Positions 39,401-46,773 of a stretch of DNA of 64,000 bases are shown here, one piece after another. Source of the stretch: Pseudomonas sp. NFACC02 (GTDB lineage: Bacteria; Pseudomonadota; Gammaproteobacteria; Pseudomonadales; Pseudomonadaceae). The stretch is from NCBI RefSeq assembly GCF_900110765.1, contig NZ_FOEO01000008.1, forward strand, positions 1 through 64,000, read 5' to 3'. Made by a program: the position numbers and the translations under genes. Below the pieces are notes generated by a model. The model was not told the DNA's origin and searched no databases. It saw nothing but the letters and a program-made list of their open reading frames with translations. Each line of letters opens with the position of its first letter. Position 1 is the first letter of the stretch.

Positions 39401-41079
39401 TCTTAGCCGACGATAACTTTTTTTCCTTGGGTGGGAATTCTATGCTGGCAATTCACTGTCTCGCACGTATTAACGAAAGATTTTCGCTTAATGCAAAGGC
39501 GAGTTTGATTTTTAATCATCAAACAATTACGTACATTGCGGAAGTTATCGATGCCCGCGGAGAACGGAACGAAAACTCAAAAATTCAGATTACATCTTGG
39601 TTCACATTGCCAAATAGGCAGCGCGTATATGGATTTCCCGCAGCGGGAATGTATGGAGCGGCGTACTACAATCTTGCCTGCGCTCTAGCGCCAGAAGTTG
39701 ATCTATGCATGCTGGAGCCTATTGATTGGGACGATCATAATCCCCCCATTCAAAGGATTGATGAACTTGCTGAAGCGTACACTCATAAATTGACTAAGGC
39801 GAGTCTAGAGCGCCCACTATACATTCTTGGCCACTCTTTCGGCGGTAGTGTAGCGTTCGAAGTCGCGAAGAAACTTGAGCAGAATGGCCTAGAGGTGTTT
39901 CTCATCCTACTGGACGCCACAGTGGTCAGCCCCTTGAACCTCTCCAGTGCCTGGGACGAGATGCTTGATGACAATCACTCGTCTATTCTTGGGGGACCAT
40001 TTAGCATGCGGAAGGAGCAGCTGCTAGCAGACGCCAATGCCATGCGCTCCCGATATTGGGAAGTTTTAACGCGCTACAATCCTTCTGGACAATTTGGAGG
40101 AGACGTGCTCGCGTTATTCGCAGAGGACGATTTGCTGAAACTTCAGTTTGAAGCGCCTATCGTGACCAACTACCGAAAGCTCATGACCGGCCAAATTAGA
40201 ACCTCAGGGACTCCTGGCAAGCATCTGTCGATCCTCGAGCATAAGTACGCGATACCCCTCGCTCAGCTAATTAAATCACTTTTCGGTACTACACAACCAA
40301 CCTGTGAGAACTTGCCCCAAGCAGTGCAGCCGCAAGTTTCAGCTTTTCAAGGGATGTTGCCTACAGGTGTAGTAATCGTTGAAGCACGTGACCCTACCTG
40401 GTGGGAAAGTGGACTGATGCAAGAAGAAGAAGCATCTCTAGCGTTTGCTAGCGCCAAGCGGCGGCGCGAATTCTCGGCAGGACGAAACTGTGTTCGTGCT
40501 GCTATGGAAATTCTTGGCCTACCTGCAGCAGCTATTCCAGTAGGCGAGCATCGCCAGCCTCTTTTCCCTAAGGAAATTGTCGGCAGCATCACCCATTCCG
40601 ATGACTACTGTGCAGCTGCAGTGGTTTTTCCCGGCTGTGTACGCTCAATTGGGATCGACGCTGAGGCGGATAAAAAAATAGAGGATGCAGTTGCACGGAG
40701 AGTACTAAGTGGGGAGGAAATAGTGGCTTTGGCGGAAAACAGTACCATAAGTAACGTACATGTGCTCGCCTTCAGCCTAAAGGAAGCGTTCTTTAAGGCA
40801 ATATTTCCTTTATGCCAGCGTTATGTTGGCTTCAAGGAGGTAGCTATACGGCTACGCGGCAGGCAATGTCATATAGAAATCATCTCACCGAAATTAATTT
40901 CCGAGCTGGCTGGTCTCTGTATCCAGGCGCGCTTCCGAGTCGCAGATAACCGTGTTTACACCGCGGTAGCCCTTGTTCAAAGCAAGACCCCGGACTTGAT
41001 TAATTCATCCGGCATTACGACGCCCGTCACTCCAAATGTTTGTCTGGATCCGTCCCAGTTCAATAAGGTGGACATATGA
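36430..41079 (+). CDS. NRPS C-A-PCP-TE with C-terminal 4'-phosphopantetheinyl transferase
   Basis: 1,549 residues, five domains. C (1-440), canonical HHIIVDG at about 142. A (460-960): FTSGSTGLPKGVLIEH, NLYGPTETT, YRTGDLGYI, A10 NVNGKIDRNALP; pocket residues by eye D-V-F-F-F-G-L-V-L. PCP: DNFFSLGGNSMLAIH, Ser about 1003. Thioesterase: YILGHSFGGSVAFEV at about 1134. The C-terminal 230 residues are an EntD-type PPTase: RRREFSAGRNCVRAAM, GSITHSDDYCAAAV (about 1387), SIGIDAEADKK and FSLKEAFFKAIF (about 1451). A PPTase fused after TE is uncommon; it would let the cluster activate its own carriers. Release by TE hydrolysis or cyclisation is expected. No frameshift is seen. Confidence 0.92.
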   Translation: MKNTQPPIYEFRPSSSQRSLWHAHQMDDGAGSYNISHAWRMRGPLDITALSQALNNVVHRHEILRTRFRHTEAGLVQQILTDILIPVQLSNIPSCNDEDLETTIKIIQTAAQQPFDLSEDPLIRAYLFKGSPDDHIFMLSVHHIIVDGWSMDILWGELEQAYEANRAGLAWNICELPLQYADYAEWQNEWLTGQPAQQGLKYWVDYLRGSKPNVSLPSLGSVPKLTIRHHHADSVRFKLPNAQLSRLNIVAREHRSTLFVTLFAAFHALLFRLSQQDDICVGYPVANRRQSDTQSLIGCFVNTLVLRTRPNSSQTFSSMIEQVRDFLLQGEEYQEAPFEKIVQALHPERSAQGTPLFQIMFSFQDKYDKRKALSLSEVEIRAIPLKATGVKFDLCVDLTLDTSGLNIEFQYDEGVFARDTIARSAGHFEALLTGVAAAPTCELRHLPLTRQGQELPMSIINQPAEPIGITNVVTAFELQANLSPAALALVDEDGDWTYARLNQRANKIAMYLSQQSLPSGAIVAVLLERSGDLIAALLGIMKAGCAYLPLDPLAPSERVLIMLNQSNAAAVITVQALSEKITNSERLAIYLENLGTQSDNSQAANLNRIIRPGDLAYCLFTSGSTGLPKGVLIEHEALANLLSSMAPDATTDKVWLSVTSPTFDVFAFEVYLPLVCGAAVVLTSRANARDPIALTHLARTHGVTAMFATPATWRMFIDSSSRLRLRTAFCGGESMDLALASYLQTIADDVWNLYGPTETTVLSTRSQVISNRVPVLGRPINNTQVLVLDNQYCLVPVGVAGDIYITGNGLARGYVNQPGLTAEKFLPNPFGEPGSRMYRTGDLGYINIDGMLVYLNRTDFQVKIRGVRIELAEIEAGLRGCPQVRDAVVIAVGEDIANRRLVAYVVATEEKTVMVSESIMKSLRSLLPAYMLPTQLHFISEIPLNVNGKIDRNALPRSNHLIQAPEGRLPSTPTEIAVAEIWQSSLGVKNILADDNFFSLGGNSMLAIHCLARINERFSLNAKASLIFNHQTITYIAEVIDARGERNENSKIQITSWFTLPNRQRVYGFPAAGMYGAAYYNLACALAPEVDLCMLEPIDWDDHNPPIQRIDELAEAYTHKLTKASLERPLYILGHSFGGSVAFEVAKKLEQNGLEVFLILLDATVVSPLNLSSAWDEMLDDNHSSILGGPFSMRKEQLLADANAMRSRYWEVLTRYNPSGQFGGDVLALFAEDDLLKLQFEAPIVTNYRKLMTGQIRTSGTPGKHLSILEHKYAIPLAQLIKSLFGTTQPTCENLPQAVQPQVSAFQGMLPTGVVIVEARDPTWWESGLMQEEEASLAFASAKRRREFSAGRNCVRAAMEILGLPAAAIPVGEHRQPLFPKEIVGSITHSDDYCAAAVVFPGCVRSIGIDAEADKKIEDAVARRVLSGEEIVALAENSTISNVHVLAFSLKEAFFKAIFPLCQRYVGFKEVAIRLRGRQCHIEIISPKLISELAGLCIQARFRVADNRVYTAVALVQSKTPDLINSSGITTPVTPNVCLDPSQFNKVDI

Positions 41080-42641
41080 AAACGCTTCCTGAGCTTGCCG
41101 GATCCGAGATTTCGGACTTAATACTGCCTAGCAACGATCAGCCAGTGCATGAATGGTTTGAGATGCAAGTGCTTCGGACTCCTCTTGCACCCGCATTAAT
41201 ATGTCAAGATATAACGCTCACGTACCAGATTTTGAACGAAAAAGCTAATCGGCTCGCGGCGCAGCTTAGGGTTCAGGGTGTTGGACCTGACACATTAGTT
41301 GCACTGTGCATGGACAACCGCCCGGAACTGGTCATTTCCATACTAGCGGTCCTTAAAGCCGGCGGCGCGTATGTACCAATAGATTTAAGTAATCCTAATG
41401 CTCGCATCAAATACATTGTTGCCGACACATCCGTGAGCATAATGCTTACAGTCTCCCCCTACGCTGAACGCCTGATACAAATGGTACCCCAGCTGATTTG
41501 CGTCGACTGCATTTCGATTGATAATCACTACAGTACATGTAATGTTCCGCAGCAAATTCAAATGCAGAATCTTATTTACTGTATATATACATCGGGATCC
41601 ACGGGCCAACCTAAAGGGGCACTTAATGAGCATCGCGGATTTTCGAATCTGGTTAGGTGGTACATTGATGATGTCGGCATGACGGCTGATGACCGAGTGA
41701 TCGTCGCTAGTTCAATCGGATTCGACCTTACTCAAAAAAATATTCTAGCCCCACTATGCGCAGGTGCTTGTGTTCTACTACCTTCCTATTCGCCTGCAAA
41801 CGCTCAGGCATTTCTTCAAGCTTTCTCAGTAATGCGTCCCACATGGATTAACTGTGCACCATCTGTGTTCCGAACTTTTTCCGGCTCTCCACGCACCCGA
41901 ACGCTAAAAACAGTTGTGCTGGGCGGGGAACCCATCGACGACGCCCTGATTCTAAGCTTGGCGGGCCGCGAGGTCAGACTTGTAAACAGTTATGGCCCGG
42001 CCGAATGTTCAGATGTTGCGATATGGAATGTCTGGGATATTGCGGATCTAGATGCTGCGCGAGATCGAGGCCAAATGCCAATCGGCCTTCCTATTCGAAA
42101 TGTAGAGATCTTGCTGCTTGACTCTAACCAGAAATCCGTCGCGGCAGGACAGCTTGGAGAAATATGCATAAGTGGTCTGTCCGTTGGACGAGGCTACTTG
42201 AACCGCCAGGAACTCAATTTCGATAGGTTCATATCTTATCCACATGCACCTACAACGGGCAAGATATATAAAACTGGTGACATCGGGAAGCTGACAGCTA
42301 ATAAGCTGATTACCTTTGTCGGCCGACAAGATTCTCAGATCAAAATCCGTGGGCAACGCGTCGAGCTAGGTGAGATTGAAAGTCTGCTCCTCACGTGTGA
42401 AATGGTTAAGTCTGCAGTCGTCTGTGCATATACGCTAACACCTGACGACACCAGAATAGTTGCATATGTTGTGGTAACACCAAATATATTATTTTCTATC
42501 GATACTATCACCAAAATGCTGTTGAATCATCTCCCCACCTATATGATACCTAGGCATTGGGTACAGTTAGATGTATTCCCTCTCAATCTCAGTGGAAAAA
42601 TTGACCGCCAAGCACTGCCGAAACCAGACTGGGGGCGGTAA
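41076..42641 (+). CDS. Freestanding NRPS adenylation domain
   Basis: A 521-residue adenylation domain without carrier or condensation domains: YTSGSTGQPKGALNEHRG, NSYGPAECSD, YKTGDIGKL and A10 NLSGKIDRQALP. Its A4 segment IGFDLTQKNILAPL and the WINCAPSVFRTF stretch closely follow those of the first NRPS (FGFDTTQKNLLGPL, WLNCAPSAFRTF), so the two probably choose the same or a similar amino acid. Pocket residues by eye: D-L-K-N-V-G-S-D-V. It must work in trans, on a PCP or on one of the ACPs. It overlaps the preceding gene by four bases. Confidence 0.9.
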   Translation: MKTLPELAGSEISDLILPSNDQPVHEWFEMQVLRTPLAPALICQDITLTYQILNEKANRLAAQLRVQGVGPDTLVALCMDNRPELVISILAVLKAGGAYVPIDLSNPNARIKYIVADTSVSIMLTVSPYAERLIQMVPQLICVDCISIDNHYSTCNVPQQIQMQNLIYCIYTSGSTGQPKGALNEHRGFSNLVRWYIDDVGMTADDRVIVASSIGFDLTQKNILAPLCAGACVLLPSYSPANAQAFLQAFSVMRPTWINCAPSVFRTFSGSPRTRTLKTVVLGGEPIDDALILSLAGREVRLVNSYGPAECSDVAIWNVWDIADLDAARDRGQMPIGLPIRNVEILLLDSNQKSVAAGQLGEICISGLSVGRGYLNRQELNFDRFISYPHAPTTGKIYKTGDIGKLTANKLITFVGRQDSQIKIRGQRVELGEIESLLLTCEMVKSAVVCAYTLTPDDTRIVAYVVVTPNILFSIDTITKMLLNHLPTYMIPRHWVQLDVFPLNLSGKIDRQALPKPDWGR

Positions 42642-43710
42642 GCTTTCACCGCATCTTATCGCTGATGCAGATTTACTTCGCTGTCGACTATGCGCTGCCT
42701 TACTAAGCATTCAACCCAAAGCCAGGCCTACTAACGCTTTGCGAAGTACAACCTTGGGTTAGCTAAAACTCGGCTGCTCGGTCAATTCGGCATCAGCGGG
42801 AACACGGTCGTAGTTTGATTCTGCGTCCAGGCACAGCAATGGACAAACTTCATGTCACGTCTCCACTCATGCGCCTACCTCGCAAGAATTTTTATTTACC
42901 TGTCGAGAATCACGGTATAGGAATTTAAATATTTTTTAATTTAGATAGACTGCGGTTCTACTTCTGTCGTGCGTTTATAGTGTCAGATGCACCACTAGCG
43001 TGCCCTGCGCACTAACTCAGAGCAGTGATCGACCGGTGCACGCAGTCCAAGGGAATGAGATATTTGGCTTCTGGACTTCTTGATATGCCCCTCTCATGAC
43101 AGGCTGTCTCCCATAACAATGTGGTCGTGCCCACATTTCTCAGATCTCGCCGTGAGGCAAGCCTGGAAGACCCCAATATCGCCGGCGTGGCTAACTCTAA
43201 TTAATCAAACAGCGAGGGCCTCCCTTACCCACAGTGGAAAAATACATGCCCATACATTTGAACTACTCATTATGGAAACACTACAGTTCGTTAATGGCCA
43301 TAGACTTATATTTTTAAATGACTAACGAATTGCCGAGCGCTTTACCCGATAGCAATAGAGAACGGCATCAGTGTGTCTTGCAGGAGAAAGCAGCTGAACT
43401 GCCGTTGTAAACTTCGGCGATCAGGCTGCAATGCGGCGGTGATTTATGAGGGGCACCTTAGGAGCCGGCTTTTTTTGACGAGCGTTTCATGCAGACAGGA
43501 TTATTTTTACTTATACAGCGAGAGGAATAAACAACGCGTCGCGCTACCCAGAGTCGCTCGAAAAGCGACAATTGGCTGGCCCGCGCGCTGGGGCAGCCTC
43601 TGGATGACGTGAATAGAGGGAGGAGCGTAAAGCTTGAGAGGAATGCATGAAGGGCGGCTTAACAGCCCCTCAAGGTCCCGTGTGCGTTCGGTGATGCCAG
43701 TGCTGAAGCC
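42642..43710. other. Gene-free region after the biosynthetic cluster
   Basis: About 1.07 kb with no supported gene. Base composition shifts from AT-rich toward GC-rich near 43,400. The open frames present do not look like proteins. No terminator with a clear stem and T-run was found after the adenylation gene. Confidence 0.5.
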
Positions 43711-44227
43711 TTACGAGTTCTGGAAAAGCGGAATCCAGTCTATCGTTTTGCCGTTCCACGCGACCTGACCTTGCCCCCAGAGAAGAGGAAGCGTCGCCTT
43801 GGGAACGGTAATGTCCGAAGGCATGGGTCAGCCCCAAGCCGTGCATTCCCAACGCACACTTTTCGAGCCGTTCATCTGCCCACATGTCCCACCCCTTGGT
43901 TTGCACCTGGGTATTCAGGTAATTGCGCAACAGTTGCTTCCCGATCGATCGGCAAAACGCGATGGCTTCATTTCGCTGCATTGGGGTGAGCGACGCCAGG
44001 CACGTCTCGAGATATGGCGTGATATCTCCAGCCGCCGGGCCGGACTCCCGAAGCGCCCCGATGTCGAAACCAGAATCGTCTATCTGCCCCAGCAACCCTT
44101 GGGTCGCCACCGGCGGCACTTTTCCGCAATAGATCTGGATGTTCCCGAGCCCTTCATCAGCCAGGTAACGGCGAACCATCGCTTGGCCGTAATCCGTTCC
44201 AATGCCATAGACCAGCGTTAACTCAGC
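43711..44227 (-). pseudogene. 3' part of an unknown gene cut by a transposon end and frameshifted
   Basis: Reading from 44,227 down, the frame starts abruptly at AELTLVYGIGTDYGQAMVRRYL, exactly at the transposon terminus, and runs to MHGLGLTHA. Dropping one base of the CCC run near 43,825 lets it continue in the second frame as PSDITVPKATLPLLWGQGQVAWNGKTIDWIPLFQNS and a stop at 43,711. The protein appears soluble; I do not recognise it. Its N-terminal part must lie beyond the right edge of the inserted element if the insertion was simple. Confidence 0.6.
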
Positions 44228-44271
44228 TGTAGGATTCTGAATTAAATGCGCCATTCCTAAATAAATGCGCA
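44228..44271. mobile_element. Second Tn7-like terminus, related to the one in yifB
   Basis: Begins TGTAGGATTCTGAATTAAAT, sharing TGTAGGATTCT with the 14,348 end in the same orientation. Direct repeats: GATTCTGAATTAAATGCGCC (44233-44252) and CATTCCTAAATAAATGCGCA (44252-44271). The element lies to the right, as shown by the DUF2384 gene at 44,361 and the truncated gene on the left. Its right end was not found in the window. Confidence 0.75.
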
Positions 44272-44360
44272 GCAATGCGCCGCTTGGCGTCGAAATCATG
44301 AGAGCCGGATCTCTCGCCATCGAGGTTAGAGAGCAAGCCCAAACGTCTTGGGACCGAGCA

Positions 44361-44636
44361 TTATACGTAGACGCCGTATTCAATCTGCATCAAGAAACCC
44401 AGGACACGGCGATATCCTGACTGAGTTGATAGCAGGCCACATGGGGATTGATAATCAAACCCTCGAGCTGGATGCATAACCCACTCCTCAGCATCAGCAC
44501 GCGCGCCTAGCACACGCTGAGCCGTCGCCAAGACGACCTCTCTTCTCGTTATGAAGCAACGATGTTCATTACTCCAGCACTTGTCCGAAGGCCAAACCCG
44601 CTTCTCGAAAATTTGAGCTCCGCTCATTGAAACCAC
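44361..44636 (-). CDS. DUF2384 (MbcA/ParS-type) protein, second copy
   Basis: A 91-residue paralogue of the product of 14,442-14,717, identical in length and similar throughout: AQRVLGARADAEEWVMHP, FDYQSPCGLLSTQSGYRRV, MQIEYGVYV. It lies 90 bases inside the 44,228 terminus and points toward it, as the first copy does. No RES-domain or other toxin gene is next to it. The divergence between the copies (roughly a third of residues by eye) shows that they come from two separate elements and not from a recent duplication. Confidence 0.75.
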   Translation of the reverse strand: MVSMSGAQIFEKRVWPSDKCWSNEHRCFITRREVVLATAQRVLGARADAEEWVMHPARGFDYQSPCGLLSTQSGYRRVLGFLMQIEYGVYV

Positions 44637-44914
44637 CTCCAGCCGGTGAATTCAGGACGTACATTAGCCTCTATGCTACTCCAGCCTCGGCCGAACGGAA
44701 GCTCGCACTTAGATCACCAGAAACGGCTGAAATCTTCACGGCAGCGAAATCGCTATAAGGCAAGGCTTGCAGAGATAAAAATCTCGTCTTGGCTGTTGAG
44801 ATCAACTGATTATATTATTTCGGTGTTCTCGCGAACTCTCGAACCGAAGAAAGGCCACTGCACCTGAATCAAGAATACTTCTGACCGTTCATCCATCAAT
44901 GCACTGGAATAATA

Positions 44915-45853
44915 ATGCAAGGTATAGCTGACAAAATTCGTCATTATCGCAAAACTTTTCGACCACCAGTTCTGTACGCGCTGACTTCATCAGCGCTATG
45001 GTTATCGGTGCTTCTAGCCAGCATAATTGTTGGCTTGATATTTTTTGATTTATACGTACGAATAGCAGGCCATGGTGAATTTCTAAACTCTGGCGATCAG
45101 GCCCTACTCTTGCTATCAGAAACTGTAATGATCGGAGGGATTTTGCAGACCCATCTACTTGGCACTGAAAAGCGGTTTCGCCGTCTCAACCCCACCGTCA
45201 GCCGTATCAACATTCGTACGCCTCAAACTTTCGTAAAGCGAGAGAAAATTGCATGCATTAGAAAAGTATTCAACCATCAGGAAGACCTGCAGGCTCTTGC
45301 AAAACGCTTGGTAGAAGAATGGGAGTGGCGGCAGGAGATAAAACTACGCTCAAAAGACCCGCTGTGGGTTCGCGCTATCGGTTTCTTTACGCTACCTAAC
45401 CCATCAAATTTTGCGGCGTACATGACAGGCCTTATCGCAGTCCTCGCTGCCATCATAATCACTACCCTAACCCCGGAAGCGCTATTTGGCTCAGTGGCAA
45501 CGCTGCTTAGCGACATCTGGGCAAATATTCGCTTGCTTACCATAGTCGTCGTCCTGCCTGTTTCGCTATGCATCCTTCCCGCTGCAGTAATCCTGACCTC
45601 ATTAAAAGAAATTTGGGTAGCGTTACTTGAGCGGCTAAACGATCAGTATCTAAGCCAGGCAGGGTTTTATCGGTTCATATCACAGCTCTTGGAGCTCCAT
45701 GACCAAGGAGAACCCCTTTTGCTTCGTAAAACCCAAGCCTGGGCATATTGGTCCATCCGGCTAGGTACAGCTCCCATTCAAGATCTACGCAGAGTGGGGA
45801 AGCGTATCCGCCGCGGCATCTACCTCGCCAAGCGCCTATCAAATCGTGGTTGA
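44915..45853 (+). CDS. Unknown membrane protein with four predicted helices
   Basis: A 312-residue inner-membrane protein I do not recognise. Hydrophobic segments: LTSSALWLSVLLASIIVGLIFFDLYV (about 24-49), AYMTGLIAVLAAIIITTL (about 168-186), LLTIVVVLPVSLCILPAAVIL (about 208-229), and a weaker one around 75-90. Between them lies a basic region with VEEWEWRQEIKLR. The rest is rich in Arg. It stands alone with an ATG preceded by GGAA. Could be a membrane effector in the defence-rich cargo, but that is only context. Confidence 0.6.
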   Translation: MQGIADKIRHYRKTFRPPVLYALTSSALWLSVLLASIIVGLIFFDLYVRIAGHGEFLNSGDQALLLLSETVMIGGILQTHLLGTEKRFRRLNPTVSRINIRTPQTFVKREKIACIRKVFNHQEDLQALAKRLVEEWEWRQEIKLRSKDPLWVRAIGFFTLPNPSNFAAYMTGLIAVLAAIIITTLTPEALFGSVATLLSDIWANIRLLTIVVVLPVSLCILPAAVILTSLKEIWVALLERLNDQYLSQAGFYRFISQLLELHDQGEPLLLRKTQAWAYWSIRLGTAPIQDLRRVGKRIRRGIYLAKRLSNRG

Positions 45854-46266
45854 AGGCGCACCCCTCAAAGAGTCGAAGTCGGCTATTCACTATCAATTAT
45901 GTATATGAATATATCAGGCTCAGAACAGGCCAAGCAGATACTCATTGCGCTATACTGGCACGCTTTCGCCAATTCGATAGGTATCACTAGCCCTAGCGAA
46001 ACAGCCAAGCCCCCCCCCTGCTACTAATAGATGCCCCATAGCACCCTACTGTTTCGGGCTCGGGCTGAGCGAGCGTAACCCTCTTCAAGTATGCGATTTT
46101 ATGAGTGATGAAGGATACTCCACCGCAGCTCATGAGCACTCAACGCTACTCTAAACAGCCAGAATTAGCCGAACACCGGTGGCATCCTTTGCAAACATTT
46201 TGTAACTCCCACTCGCACCAACTCACGTATAAAAGCTAAGCACTCCAACAACAAGTTTAGATTATA
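45854..46266. other. Gene-free interval
   Basis: 413 bases between convergent genes at 44,915 (+) and 46,267 (-). I see no gene, terminator or repeat that I can defend. Confidence 0.4.
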
Positions 46267-46758
46267 TCAATCGACTAGCTTGGCCGACCTAACCTGAAGC
46301 CGCGCCTTCAGCGTCTTGGTGGCCGATTTAATTTCAGCGACAATATCTTTGGTATCATCGTCGTCTTCATTAAGTAGTTTAAGCAGTACCCAAATCGAGC
46401 TCAAAATAGCCCCAGAAGACCCGCTAAGTACCGCCACACCTACCCCGAGCACCGTCCCCGTGACCTTTAAACATTTTTTGATATCGTCGATCTTATCAGC
46501 AAAATCGCTAATACTCGCCGCAGCCCCCTTCAACGCGGCTATCGCCTGGACTGCATTATCACCTAATATTTCAATTGCACTGGCATAAAGCTCTTCAGAC
46601 TTCTGTAAATATCTGCGCTCAGTGTTGAGCGCCTCTTTCCGTTCGCCCCCATGCGGTAGGTCCTTCCTGAGCTTCCTAACTCTTTCAGCCATAGCCCGGT
46701 AGGAATCAGCCAGAGATATTACAACTTCTGAAGTTTCATCTTTGCTTGGCATGTCCAT
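46267..46758 (-). CDS. Unknown protein with coiled coil and Gly-rich hydrophobic segment
   Basis: 163 residues, unrecognised. The N-terminal half is helical and charged (ADSYRAMAERVRKLRKDLPHGGERKEALNTERRYLQKSEEL), the middle is Ala-rich (AVQAIAALKGAAASISDFADKI), then one hydrophobic segment VTGTVLGVGVAVLSGSSGAILSSIWVLLKLL, ending in an acidic stretch NEDDDDTKDI. The Gly/Ser-rich hydrophobic segment could insert in a membrane, as pore-forming or bacteriocin-like proteins do. It follows the lipoprotein gene at 46,774 by 15 bases, so the pair is one unit. Confidence 0.55.
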   Translation of the reverse strand: MDMPSKDETSEVVISLADSYRAMAERVRKLRKDLPHGGERKEALNTERRYLQKSEELYASAIEILGDNAVQAIAALKGAAASISDFADKIDDIKKCLKVTGTVLGVGVAVLSGSSGAILSSIWVLLKLLNEDDDDTKDIVAEIKSATKTLKARLQVRSAKLVD

Positions 46759-46773
46759 ATCCTCATCAAAATA

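Noticed and set aside
43080..43325. 81-codon frame on the + strand after the adenylation gene
   Set aside because: No ribosome-binding site, mixed low-complexity composition, no similarity recognised; left as intergenic.
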